Below are positions 1-9,189 of a stretch of 64,000 nucleotides of DNA, piece by piece. The notes under the pieces were generated by a model that was not told the DNA's origin, did no database searches, and was given only the letters and a program-made list of their open reading frames with translations. The first letter of the stretch is position 1. Each line of letters opens with the position of its first letter. The translations under genes and the position numbers were made by a program. The DNA is from Peronospora farinosa (taxonomy: Eukaryota > Oomycota > Peronosporomycetes > Peronosporales > Peronosporaceae). Location: assembly GCA_947646735.1 (NCBI GenBank), contig CANTFK010000085.1, positions 155,972 through 219,971 of the forward strand. Reading direction: 5' to 3'.

Positions 1-3000
1 CTCGCTGTCCCACGTCGGCTACGTAAATCTTGAGCGATCTTGTTAGAGTCTGGACCATTCTCTCCGCAGTGCCGTTCGCTTGAGGTCGGTAGACCATGGT
101 CGCTCTCTGACGCTGACCTACCATACGACTGAACGCTCGGAAGAAGTCCGACATAAACCCCGGTTCCCGATCGTGACGGATCGTCTCACTGGCACCAAAA
201 CGGCGGAAAACGCATTCCTCATACCCCTCAGCCACTGTCTGGGCTGTCCGTGACGCACTTGCTTTAGCCATCACATAACCTGTGAACAGGTCGATCCAGA
301 TCAGTAGTTCCGTATTTCCTTTATGTGACTTGGGGAGAGATGGTATGTGGTCCATCGCGATGATTTGGAAGGGGTACGTCGCTTCAACATTCCCCCAAGA
401 CTTTCCTTGTAAGGTGAGACTCCCTTTCCCAGTCTCACAATCCATGCACAGACCCACATATTTCTGGACACTCCGAAAAAGGCCTCTCCAATGACAATAT
501 CGTCGAATCCGATGATAGGTACGGCCGATTCCCTGATAAAGAACGTCGGCCAGAAGACTCTCGGGTATCACCAATCTGGAAGTTATGTCTCGGTCGTCTC
601 CCTTGATCCTTTGGCCGGGGCAGTACACTAGAAGTCCCTCTTCACTTATCTCGTAATCCTCCGACATTTTGCTGCAGTTTCTGGCCGCTTCCACTGACAA
701 GTCTTTCCAGTCTCCTTGCAAATATGCCTTCAACTCGCGTACCCAGCTCTCCTCTTCTTGCGCATCTCGGATTCTATCCATCCGGAGTTGTTGTACCACA
801 TCTTCTTGCATAACCTCTCCCGATATTTTGACGGGGAGCCGTGATCTCGTCACCGCAGATACCTTGACCGACTGACCTCGGTCTCTAGGGACCAGCACCT
901 CTGGCAGCCGATTGATTGTTTCTAGACCTGACCACTCTCCTCTTGGTATCGACTCGACCCCTTGCTGCTGATGTAAAGCTGTACTGGCCAACTGGTCTGC
1001 GCTCTGATTCCAGTCTCGTTTCACATGTAGGACTGCCTGGTTGGGCCACGACTGGAGTTTACTCAGCGCCTTGGCCCGCAACGGGGATAAACCTGACGCT
1101 TTGCATTCAATCTCTCCACGCATCTGTCTTACAAACAAATTGGAGTCTCCACAAATAATCAAACGCCGTCGCTCCATTGGCTCCAACAGGTCAAAACCCA
1201 GTAACATGCCCTCATATTCAGCTTCATTCACCGTAGACTTGTCGAGATATTTCGATGCAGCTGCAACTATAGTCCACGCAGGGAGTCTCCACACAATAGC
1301 GCTGCAAGCACCTCCCCCTTGTTTCACCCGGGCCGACCCATCGAAACTCATCACATACAGTTCTTCATTTAGTTCCACTGTGGGCGTCGGTAGGTCGACC
1401 ACTTGCCTGGATTGCTTCTTGGGAGCAATTGACGACAGAATTGAGTCCACATTCTCTCGAGGCGTGATGCTGGCAGCTAACGCCCCCAGTACCTGGTCCT
1501 CGCCTTTCTTGCATTTTACAATCTCCAAAGTCCACTGTAACAACAGAGCGGCCCAGTTTCCTAAGCGACCTTGCAACCCCGAAGACTTTACTAGCCAGGC
1601 TAGTGTAGAATGCCTCGTCAGAACTTTGAGAGTTCGGGTGACCAACATCGTGAAGCAAGTTTCCAATATCCGTAACAACGCCAACACTTCCTTTTCCACT
1701 GTGCTATAGTTCATCTCGTTTGACTTGAGGGTTCGGCTCGTAAACATTACCGGCATATACAGGCCGTCGTAATTTTGCACCAACGACGCCGAAATAGCCC
1801 AATCACTTGCGTAGACAATGATTACCGCCTCTCTAGCCGGGTCGAAATGTCGTAGGATGGGCGCCGTAGCAATCTCGTTCTTGAGCATGGCAAACGCTAC
1901 TTGTACCTTCGACCATTTTTCTTCGTCGTCTTCCTGGGCCGCCACTTCCTCGTTAGCCTTCAATTTGCATCTCCAAGCGTGAAAATCCACCTCTCTCAGT
2001 TTGTAAAGGATCGACGCGTATATGGCATAATCTTCGATGTACCTGCTGTAGTAATTTAGGCTTCCTAGAAAGGACTGCATAGCCTTCAGTGTTGTCGGTA
2101 GAGGTAGGTCGACCAAAGACTGAAGATCTTTTGGGTGGGCCTTTAGTCCCCCTTTGGAAACTCGATGGCCAAGATACTCGACCTTCCGACATCCCCACGT
2201 ACTCTTGACGGCACTGACCGACAAATTCCAATAGTCGCACACGTCTAGCAGCCGCTCCACTTTCTGGCATAATACGTCCCACGATTCGGCCGGCACAAGT
2301 ATATCGTCAATGTATGATCGTCGATCCAATACAGAGAGGCCCGATTTTGCATCGGGTTCCTCTGTTGCGAACAAATCCTCAGTTTCCTCTGTGGCCGCCC
2401 CTGGCGAAATCCGTAAGAATCCATATAACGCATTATCCAACAACCTTTGATATATCTGAGGCGCATTCTTAAGCCCAAAAGGCATCCGAAGCCATTCAAA
2501 TAATCCCAGTGGAGTAACGAAAGCTGAGATTAATCTCGCCCTTTCGGTCATGCTGACGACCCAAAAACCACTTGCCATATCAAGAGAACAGTACCATAAA
2601 GCTCCATCCAAGTCTTCCAGTAATTCGTTAATCAACGGCATCGGGTATACCATGAGCTGGGTAAGATCATTCACCAACCGATGGTCGATACACAATCGAA
2701 TATCGACCCCATTCTTCTTCACGATAATTACAATTGAGCTGGCCCATGGCGAGGTGGAAGACTGAATGATCTTTGCTGATAACAATCCCTTGATCAGGTC
2801 GGCTAGCTTCTCTCTGAATTGAGGGGCCACCTTTCGTACGCGTTGCGCGATCGGTCTTGCGTTCCCTACATCGATATCGCATATCGCTCCTCGGGCGGCC
2901 GGGGGTAAGGCGTTACCTTTACCCATCAGCAGATGTCGTTTCTTCCATATTATTTGTCGCAACCGGTCCACCTCTTCGAGAGTGTTCCCATCTGGATCTG

Positions 3001-3505
3001 GAATCTGTATATCTTCTAACGCAATGCCTTCGGGTGAGGGGTCCACTTCCGGTATGACCGCCCACCCTGGCCTTATGTCCTCGGCCCAAAGTTCTCCACT
3101 CTCAAAAGAACACACCTGGTCATCTTCCTGTAACAAGTCTACCGGTTTGACTTCCTTCTCATTGGTGGTGGTCACTGTATGTAGGTCTTCTTCAAATACA
3201 CTCCGCTTTTGGGCGGTCCCCTCCTGCCAATTCACCCTCTCTTCGCACAGTTGTTCTTCACTGTCGGGTACCGGTTGGTGTGTTATATTCATCATTGGGG
3301 TTGGGGCCTGCGGTCGCTGTAAGATGTGTGACGGAGTCTTATACTCTGGTCTCTCCACTAGTGGCCCCTCTTCCTCTTCCGTTAGGTCGACCTGATGGTC
3401 GACCTGGTCGGTAGTAGATTCATAAGCCAGATTTAGCCATTCCGCATATCTTCGAGAGCCTACCGAGACAAACCCTGGCGTTCTTGGAACTTGCTCCCTA
3501 GTCAA
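1..3505 (-). CDS. pol: Pol of element A: RT, dead RNase H, second RNase H, integrase (open to window edge)
   Basis: I read this frame codon by codon from 3505 to 1 and found no stop, about 1168 codons. In order it shows a variable acidic linker (3500-2950); RT with CIDHRLVNDL, LPFGLKNAPQIYQRL-type motifs and catalytic YIDD near 2310; a first RNase H of Ty3 type with catalytic Asp lost (IIVYASDWA); a second RNase H with FDGSARVK, NEAEY, CGDSNL and RDWNQSAD (about 1370-960); the zinc domain of integrase; and part of the integrase core ending RHDREPGF and MVYRPQANGTAERM. It is in the protease frame, separated only by TAA 3506-3508. It continues past the window edge. Confidence 0.9.
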   Translation of the reverse strand, partial: MTREQVPRTPGFVSVGSRRYAEWLNLAYESTTDQVDHQVDLTEEEEGPLVERPEYKTPSHILQRPQAPTPMMNITHQPVPDSEEQLCEERVNWQEGTAQKRSVFEEDLHTVTTTNEKEVKPVDLLQEDDQVCSFESGELWAEDIRPGWAVIPEVDPSPEGIALEDIQIPDPDGNTLEEVDRLRQIIWKKRHLLMGKGNALPPAARGAICDIDVGNARPIAQRVRKVAPQFREKLADLIKGLLSAKIIQSSTSPWASSIVIIVKKNGVDIRLCIDHRLVNDLTQLMVYPMPLINELLEDLDGALWYCSLDMASGFWVVSMTERARLISAFVTPLGLFEWLRMPFGLKNAPQIYQRLLDNALYGFLRISPGAATEETEDLFATEEPDAKSGLSVLDRRSYIDDILVPAESWDVLCQKVERLLDVCDYWNLSVSAVKSTWGCRKVEYLGHRVSKGGLKAHPKDLQSLVDLPLPTTLKAMQSFLGSLNYYSRYIEDYAIYASILYKLREVDFHAWRCKLKANEEVAAQEDDEEKWSKVQVAFAMLKNEIATAPILRHFDPAREAVIIVYASDWAISASLVQNYDGLYMPVMFTSRTLKSNEMNYSTVEKEVLALLRILETCFTMLVTRTLKVLTRHSTLAWLVKSSGLQGRLGNWAALLLQWTLEIVKCKKGEDQVLGALAASITPRENVDSILSSIAPKKQSRQVVDLPTPTVELNEELYVMSFDGSARVKQGGGACSAIVWRLPAWTIVAAASKYLDKSTVNEAEYEGMLLGFDLLEPMERRRLIICGDSNLFVRQMRGEIECKASGLSPLRAKALSKLQSWPNQAVLHVKRDWNQSADQLASTALHQQQGVESIPRGEWSGLETINRLPEVLVPRDRGQSVKVSAVTRSRLPVKISGEVMQEDVVQQLRMDRIRDAQEEESWVRELKAYLQGDWKDLSVEAARNCSKMSEDYEISEEGLLVYCPGQRIKGDDRDITSRLVIPESLLADVLYQGIGRTYHRIRRYCHWRGLFRSVQKYVGLCMDCETGKGSLTLQGKSWGNVEATYPFQIIAMDHIPSLPKSHKGNTELLIWIDLFTGYVMAKASASRTAQTVAEGYEECVFRRFGASETIRHDREPGFMSDFFRAFSRMVGQRQRATMVYRPQANGTAERMVQTLTRSLKIYVADVGQR

Positions 3506-4441
3506 TTACATACCTACCTTGGTATCTTCATGCAATGTTAAGGGGCGAGGGCTGACATTGGTTATCTTCAAAATCGGTCGACGTCCTATCCCTTGTATCA
3601 TGGTGGTCACCCATCGTTCGCCTCTCGTGACCCACAATTTCCACTGTTCTGAGGTCGACCTTTTGAGAGGCACTTCCGTACATCCTCCAACGGATATCTG
3701 TACATACCGACCCAATTTCACATCCGATACTCGCGTATTATACAGTGTCCTTCGCCCAGTCAACTGTACCCTGACCTCATCGGGGAGGCAAAGAGTTCCG
3801 TCGGCCAAGTCTAACCGGATACCGGCTGGGACCATGAAGTCCATCCCCAAAATTGCATCTTGGCCTACCATAGGGCCTACCCACACCTTAAAGATGTACA
3901 CCAAGTTCCCATTCAGAGTGACCTTGATGCGAGTGCGTCCCTCCGTGGTGTATACGGCTTCCCCAATACCAATACATTCTTGTCGTTCACTTTCATCAAT
4001 TTGGCAGCCTACCTTACGAGCAAAGGCAATATACAGAATGGATATCTCGGCACCAGTATCGAACAACAAATTTGCATGGTCGTTGTTGACCTTTCCAGAG
4101 GCTTTCGCTTGCCTGAACCATTTAGTAGGGGCGTGGTATTTCCAGTACCCCCTAGACTCGCCTGGCAATAAGTCCAACTCCATTACTGAACTTTCTCGAG
4201 CAAAACTATTAGGTTCATTCAAAGAAGCAACATGGACCACAGGGTAATTTCCAATCTTCGATATATTTCCAATCTTAACTGGAATACCCGTCCCCTCCTT
4301 GGGCTGTTTCTCCACATATGCAAAGATGCAACAATTAGAACGCTCGGCTCGTACCAGATTCAAACCTGGCGAGTGTCCTAATTTGCCATCTTCTCGAGTT
4401 TCTCCGGGAACATCCCTGCGTGCTTGGCTGGGTTGTACCAT
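3506..4441 (-). CDS. Aspartic protease region of element A pol, entered by -1 frameshift
   Basis: Aspartic protease that cleaves the Gag-Pol polyprotein. The active-site motif LLFDTGAEISI is present, followed by the ILGMDFM flap-side motif typical of Gypsy proteases. The frame overlaps the end of gag in the -1 frame and has no suitable ATG near its start, so it is most simply made by ribosomal frameshifting just before the gag stop (around 4381-4390, element order ATG GCA AAT TAG). The conserved block after the shift, KLGHSPGLNLVRAERS, is almost identical in B and C. The frame stops at TAA 3506-3508, where B and C have a Trp codon in GWWM. Reading resumes in the same frame immediately after it. 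Confidence 0.88.
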   Translation of the reverse strand: MVQPSQARRDVPGETREDGKLGHSPGLNLVRAERSNCCIFAYVEKQPKEGTGIPVKIGNISKIGNYPVVHVASLNEPNSFARESSVMELDLLPGESRGYWKYHAPTKWFRQAKASGKVNNDHANLLFDTGAEISILYIAFARKVGCQIDESERQECIGIGEAVYTTEGRTRIKVTLNGNLVYIFKVWVGPMVGQDAILGMDFMVPAGIRLDLADGTLCLPDEVRVQLTGRRTLYNTRVSDVKLGRYVQISVGGCTEVPLKRSTSEQWKLWVTRGERWVTTMIQGIGRRPILKITNVSPRPLTLHEDTKVGM

Positions 4442-6897
4442 TGACGGAACAAATTATAGAACTCCTCCATCTGGCACTTCCCAATCTCGTGAATCTCTCC
4501 ACATCCCCGGCATACAAACAGGCAGCGGTCAGACGGGTGACCTTTCCTTCCACAGCGGTCGCAGGTCAATCTTTTCCAGCAATTCAGATCTCCATGTTTC
4601 TTGGACCCGCAATATGCACATCTCGTGTTTGGGGTCGCTGATGATGGGCCGGGTCGCTGGTCTACTGCCTGGCGATGTTGGTCGGCCTCCCTAGTCGGTA
4701 GATTCTTTGAGAACCTCACACTTGGGTCCCTCCCCGCTTCTTTCTCCATAAGGTAGACTCGTCTTAAATCTCCTTCGTTCTCCGAAGAGTCTGGGCTGGA
4801 ATCTTCAGAGCTCGAGTCTTCCAGGGGCGTCCGTATTGCATGTATGGAGCGGCGATTCATATCTCTCGGCCTCTCGGGTAGTGCCGGTGCCTTCTGACGA
4901 AACTTGTTTGATCCAAACAACATCTTGCCTCGTCGTGCCTTCGTCCGCTTACATGCTGTCAATACTTCCTCCAATTCTTCTACATCCGCCAGACGCAGCA
5001 TAGTCAACTTGTCTGCTAGCTCTGGGTCGTCCACCGTCAAAATGTAGTGATCGACATGATCCTTCTGAATCTTGGGCGACCCATCCTTAATCTTCATCTT
5101 CGCCCTGAGTCCAAGAACATTCAGGCGGTACAGATAATCCAGCGGGGTCTCTATCGACCTTTTCTTCGCATGGTAGTACTGGCGGGCGACCGGTACCCCC
5201 GTACCACAGAAACGAATCATGAACTCTTGGATTAAGTCCTTCCAGCTACCTCGGACTGAGCGACCCAGTTGACGGTACCAATTCTGTGCCGGTCCAGTCA
5301 GCAATCCTCCAAAAACGAGACATCGTTCATCATCTGGTGCTTGGTCTCTTATGAATGCTGTCTTGACCGTCGACACCCAGCTGCGCGCTCTGTCTTCGTC
5401 TTGGTCTCTTCCATGAAATTCTTTAAGGTCCGAGGTTGCCGATAGTTTGATGCGAGGGACCATATTTGGCATCTGTCCCAGCGCTGCGTTCGCCATCATC
5501 GACTGAGGTCCCCTGAAATCCATGTTGTCAGGGTCGAACTCACAGGAACCGACGTATTCCATATCGACGTCGGTCATCGTGTGGCCTCTTGGCATTTGTA
5601 TGCCTGGATGCTGGTCGTGGTGAGCGGTCGTCCTTTGCGCCTCTGGTCTTCCTCCTGCTACACTCCCGTTAGGGTGTGCCCGCGGTACTTGGCGTTCATT
5701 CAAAAATCTTGCCATCGCCGCGTCGAAGAGGGTCTGCAGATCGCCTACCGGGTAGGTAGGTCCTTCCCCCCCAGCATCTTCGTCATGGGGCAGAGCAAAT
5801 TCCAATTTTTTCTCTTGCTGATTTTCCATTGGCTGAAAATCGGAATGATTTTCATTCTTGCCACGCGTCGCCGTTTCAAGACCACTTGGCTCCTGCTCCG
5901 CGCTGCGCGCTCGGGCCTGGAGCAGCGCCGCTCCAGTAGGGCCTAGGGGCATCCTAGTGACCGACCCAGTTGAGGACGATCCTGGGGACCACGGTGCTGC
6001 TTCCCTCTGGCCGCTTGGCATCCGGTGTTGAGATGGGTCTTGATTCGCCCCTGGGTGACCGACGGCTCCGTACATGTGGGGACCCACCGTGATGTCCTGA
6101 AGCGTCATCTGGCTGTTGGACCGCATGTGTGTAGGTGTCACCAGAGGTGGGTGTTCCGTTGCTGGTGTGGTACCCACCAGGATCGAAAGACGCTTGTGCA
6201 TGTGCTCTAACGTTGTTGTGATTCTGTCGAACCCCAGGGATAGCAGGTCGTCCGGGTCGAACCGACCTGCGACCATGTTCGCTTCACGAAGCATGGTGAC
6301 CAGCGCTGTGATCGCGTCCGTGACGGAGTGCAGCCGTGGCAGGGTCGACACCGGCCCAGTGAGTTGACCCAGCTGTCGGATCTCCAGGATCTTCGCGACG
6401 GGGTCGCTCTCCAGGAACGCGTTCAGCTTGCGCTGGTGGTAGGCCCTCGTGACATCAGCGTCTGTCCATGACGCCAGTCCTTCCCTCTCGGGGCCTATCG
6501 ACTTGGTGTTTCCGGGTGCCTTCATCCGGAACTTCGTCGGCTTGGATTGCGCGATCTTGTTTTGTTGTTTTTTTGGGGACCTTAGCCTCTCGGTTTTCAC
6601 CGTCGGCTGATGGTCCTCTGGATCATGATAGGCGTCATGACCCAAGGTGTCCTCAACGAGGACATAGGGAGGGTATTTAGGTTTTTCTTCAATGGATTCA
6701 ACCTCGACCATGTTGACCGGGCCCCTCCCAAGGCCCGGTCGGTCCTTCGATCCTTTGATTGTTTCTTCTTGAGTCACTGGCGATCGGTCTTCCAGTGACT
6801 CTTCGGTCTTGTGCTCCTTCTTGACATGAACATCTTTATCGTCTTGGGACTCGCGGTGGAATCCCGCGTCTTCCAAAGATCCGGGCACGCGCACCAT
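4378..6897 (-). CDS. gag: Gag polyprotein of element A (839 residues, intact)
   Basis: Structural capsid and nucleocapsid protein of the retrotransposon. The ATG at 6897 is the first codon after the LTR; an in-frame codon 51 bases upstream lies in the LTR and is less likely. The N-terminal half is low-complexity and charged (many KTE, PP and GS stretches). The capsid region, about residues 500-640, has the retrotransposon-gag pattern around FHGRDQDEDRARSW and LLTGPAQNWY. The C-terminus carries three zinc knuckles in tandem: CAYCGSKKHGDLNC and CDRCGRKGHPSDRC (both CX2CX4HX4C), then CRGCGEIHEIGKC with CX2CX3HX4C spacing. The frame ends in TAG at 4378-4380, and the protease frame overlaps it by about 60 bases in the -1 frame. 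No lesion was seen. Confidence 0.92.
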   Translation of the reverse strand: MVRVPGSLEDAGFHRESQDDKDVHVKKEHKTEESLEDRSPVTQEETIKGSKDRPGLGRGPVNMVEVESIEEKPKYPPYVLVEDTLGHDAYHDPEDHQPTVKTERLRSPKKQQNKIAQSKPTKFRMKAPGNTKSIGPEREGLASWTDADVTRAYHQRKLNAFLESDPVAKILEIRQLGQLTGPVSTLPRLHSVTDAITALVTMLREANMVAGRFDPDDLLSLGFDRITTTLEHMHKRLSILVGTTPATEHPPLVTPTHMRSNSQMTLQDITVGPHMYGAVGHPGANQDPSQHRMPSGQREAAPWSPGSSSTGSVTRMPLGPTGAALLQARARSAEQEPSGLETATRGKNENHSDFQPMENQQEKKLEFALPHDEDAGGEGPTYPVGDLQTLFDAAMARFLNERQVPRAHPNGSVAGGRPEAQRTTAHHDQHPGIQMPRGHTMTDVDMEYVGSCEFDPDNMDFRGPQSMMANAALGQMPNMVPRIKLSATSDLKEFHGRDQDEDRARSWVSTVKTAFIRDQAPDDERCLVFGGLLTGPAQNWYRQLGRSVRGSWKDLIQEFMIRFCGTGVPVARQYYHAKKRSIETPLDYLYRLNVLGLRAKMKIKDGSPKIQKDHVDHYILTVDDPELADKLTMLRLADVEELEEVLTACKRTKARRGKMLFGSNKFRQKAPALPERPRDMNRRSIHAIRTPLEDSSSEDSSPDSSENEGDLRRVYLMEKEAGRDPSVRFSKNLPTREADQHRQAVDQRPGPSSATPNTRCAYCGSKKHGDLNCWKRLTCDRCGRKGHPSDRCLFVCRGCGEIHEIGKCQMEEFYNLFRQWYNPAKHAGMFPEKLEKMAN
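6880..6896 (-). other. Candidate primer-binding site of element A, overlapping the gag start codon
   Basis: One base inside the LTR, the minus strand reads TGGTGCGCGTGCCCGGA, which begins TGG as a complement of a tRNA CCA end should. The same 17 bases follow the LTR in C, and with one change each in D and B. The base before it (A at 6897) plus TG of this site form the ATG of gag. The tRNA has not been identified; a matching tRNA would end TCCGGGCACGCGCACCA. Confidence 0.65.
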
Positions 6898-7954
6898 TGT
6901 GGTGGAGTGGGTTCTCAAAATTGTATGATGAGGCCCCAAACCACTCACTGTGCCGGACTGCCGACTGTCGGAGGGGGTACCTCGATGCCGCGTATGAACC
7001 TTCTCTCACCTTGTGTACCCGTCGGCTGGCGGGTTGCACTCTTCGGAGGACTTGGTGAAGATGTAGACGTTCTTGAGGGAGGTAGACCTGGGGGAGCCTC
7101 GAGTGGATATGCTTCACTCGGTGGGCCGGTAGGTGGCCACTCGATCGACCTTGTCGAGAGTGGGCTTAGAGAAAAATTCTTCAGGGGCTCTTGTCGTCCC
7201 TGGCCTTTTCCTTCTTGTTTTTGGGGTATCAACCACCTGACCTCTACGTTGCTCCCGGACCTTGAGGTGAGGGAGACCGCTTCCGATAGCGGGTCTTGGG
7301 GGGTGTTGCTACTCGAACGAGCTCACAGGCCAAATGTATCCTGGAGCTCTATTCGCACTTGAACTTCGCTACACGACTGTCTTCGACGGGGGACAAAATA
7401 TATCCCTTCCCGGAACAGTGAGTAACTTAGAGCAAGTTCTTCTTGGGTGACGGAGTCGTGCCACGTAGATCGCAAATTGAGTAGTATTTAATATAGTCCT
7501 ATCCTTTTAACTCCTTTACTCTATCCTTGCCTGAAGCTCTGATTCCTTGCGTCGACTGGTCTGATCCTTGTATTAACTGGTCCGGAGTCGCTGAACCCCG
7601 AGGGGCCGAGGTCGACCAATGAGGGACCAGGTCTACCAATGAGGGACCCAGGTCTACAAATGAGGGACCCAGGTCTACCAATGAGGGACCCAGGTCTACC
7701 AATGAAGAACCGGGTCGACCAACGAGGGGCCAGGTCGATCAATGAGCGGCCATGATCAACTCCCTTTTGGTACCGGTTAACCGGTACCCTGATACTGATT
7801 TTTCTTCGGCGAATCCTGCGGATTGTCCTCCACCCACGGTCGCTCCCCTTTGAGGCCCCTGTCTCTCTGGTCTCCTGTCCCTGACCCACGGCCCATACTC
7901 TGAATCCCACTGGAGTCCGGGACCTCCATATCATAAAATTAGCACTTCACCACA
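6898..7954 (-). repeat. 5' LTR of element A
   Basis: The plus strand reads TGTGGTGGAG at 6898 and CTTCACCACA at 7945-7954, so in element orientation the LTR starts TGTGGTGAAG and ends CTCCACCACA, a TG...CA pair. The same ends bound the two LTRs of copy D, which fixes the limits. Length is 1057 bp. It contains a block of about 21-bp repeats near its upstream (U3) end. The primer site and gag start codon follow at once on the inner side. Confidence 0.9.
7603..7750 (-). repeat. Minisatellite of about 21 bp inside the LTR
   Basis: Imperfect units of the type AGGGACCCAGGTCTACCAATG are repeated about seven times. Related arrays with different unit numbers lie in both LTRs of copy D (30840-31010 and 37610-37735). 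A degenerate array of the same units lies inside D at 33180-33330, outside the LTRs. On the minus strand the array is open and would encode a VDLGPS-type repeat, but there is no sign that this is translated. Confidence 0.8.
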
Positions 7955-8196
7955 GGCACTTGGGTAAGGTTTTTTTCTTAAATCGTAATGCATTCATTTC
8001 ATTAGTTCTCATCTTGGGATATAGAGATTATTATCGAGGTTGCACGGCGGTTGGAGCATCATGCCGAATCAAGGTTGAAGTTACTATATTGCATATGATG
8101 AATTCTCAATACCGATCCTTTAGAATAGTAACTATAATATGTATGCTTCTTTATAGGATGAAGTCTCATCCAAACATCCGTGTATGATGTACATAG
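7955..8196. other. Short spacer between elements A and the Copia composite
   Basis: This 242-bp AT-rich stretch holds no gene, RNA or recognisable repeat that I can support. Its last bases, CATAG at 8192-8196, may be one copy of the Copia target-site duplication. Confidence 0.6.
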
Positions 8197-8463
8197 TGTT
8201 GGAAACTAAAAAACGCGTGACAAAATGACTTTACTTACGGACGCGTGCCAGACGCGTTTTGGCCCGCCGCCGCGGGCCTCCTCAGTGGCTTACCGATCGC
8301 AAAGTGATCCTACTTAGTGCAGTGGCATCTGCCGCTGCCACAGAGTCTACCTATGCATCGAACATTCTAGAACTAACTAGAATAGACTATTCTAGAACAA
8401 CCTAGCAGACTTCACCGGCGTACATCTAGTACCCGGCTAGATACGAAGTTCCACTTTCCAACA
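8197..8463 (-). repeat. LTR1 of the Copia composite (downstream, 267 bp)
   Basis: Begins TGTTGGAAAC and ends TTTCCAACA on the plus strand, giving inverted ends and TG...CA. Directly inside it on the minus strand lies the purine tract GAGGGGGAG. It matches LTR3 except for a stretch of about 25 bp at 8400-8430 that LTR3 lacks. Confidence 0.9.
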
Positions 8464-8973
8464 CTCCCCCTCGCCGGTGAGAGTGTGCGACTTGGTACCC
8501 GACGCTACAAGCACGCTCGTTGACTGCTCATCATAAGCATTCCTGTCAAGAGTACATGCGCTGGCTGCTTGTACGCACGCATTTCTTGCGCCGCCTTGAG
8601 CATCCCTCCAGCATATCCCAACTTCAGCGTTGTCTTCGCATCGACCCGCTCGACTAATCGGCGATCTGATGGTCCACAAACTTCTTACGCTTCTTCGTCG
8701 TCTTGCACTTTATAATAGCCGTCCTTGTGTCTTTTAAATTGCTGTCCTTTGCATTCCACCATCACTCCGCGTCGTAGTCTGACTTCGGATGCATCAGCCA
8801 TTGTTAGCGTGCTTAATACTGCCATCCATCCATCGTGTGTGTGTGCTCCCCCTAGCACCAACTGTCTCACTTGCGCCGATCATTCCTTCCGCTCAGTCCT
8901 CTGTCACGAGCTCCTTCGTTTCGCACTTGTGCAGCATACTTGGTGGCGCGCGCGCAATCTTGGGCTCATAACC
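8464..8973 (-). other. Short internal segment of a TRIM-like unit between LTR2 and LTR1
   Basis: About 510 bp lie between two LTRs. The end next to LTR2 carries a primer site (GGTTATGAGCCCAAG) and the end next to LTR1 a purine tract, so it has the minimum needed for a non-autonomous unit. The ATG in the primer site opens a frame of fewer than 20 codons. Short minus-strand frames at 8437-8679 and 8685-8870 show nothing I recognise. I call no gene here. Confidence 0.6.
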
Positions 8974-9177
8974 TGTTGAAATGGAGAGACTTGTGCACGA
9001 GAGAGGAATTTAGAGAGTAAGTAAAATATATATTCCTGAGCATAGCAACTCGCATTTGAACCTACTTCGTGTTGATTTCACACGACTGTTACCTAGAGTC
9101 ATCCAGCAGTGTAACTGCTCAAGCGACTGCTCCCAGGAGTCGGCCGGCTCAGCGACTGTTCCCCAAGATTTCCAACA
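8974..9177 (-). repeat. LTR2 of the Copia composite (204 bp, different family)
   Basis: Starts TGTTGAAATG and ends ATTTCCAACA on the plus strand. Outside the first and last dozen bases it does not resemble LTR1 or LTR3. On the minus strand the purine tract GGAAAGGAG precedes it and the primer site GGTTATGAGCCC follows it. It therefore serves as 3' LTR of the coding unit and 5' LTR of the short unit. Confidence 0.85.
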
Positions 9178-9189
9178 CTCCTTTCCGAC

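Larger units (their letters stand above)
1..7954 (-). mobile_element. Ty3/Gypsy element A, 5' part (LTR, gag, pro, pol); 3' end lies outside the window
   Basis: Reading on the minus strand from 7954, the order is LTR, gag, protease, RT, dead RNase H, second RNase H and the start of integrase, and the window edge cuts it off in the integrase core. The order and motifs are those of a Ty3/Gypsy element. Closely related copy D shows that a chromodomain should follow. The coding part is remarkably intact: I found one uninterrupted gag frame and one uninterrupted frame from 3505 down to position 1, separated by a single TAA at 3506-3508. The combination of chromodomain (seen in the relatives) and an extra RNase H matches what I recall of the oomycete Chronos group. 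The target duplication cannot be checked because the other end is missing. Confidence 0.93.

Noticed and set aside
1041..1709. Plus-strand frame of 222 codons
   Set aside because: It lies opposite the intact pol frame of element A and shows no motif of its own; it is a shadow of conserved pol codons.
3519..4247. Plus-strand frame of 242 codons
   Set aside because: It is the reverse of the protease region; the minus frame has the protease motifs, this one has none.
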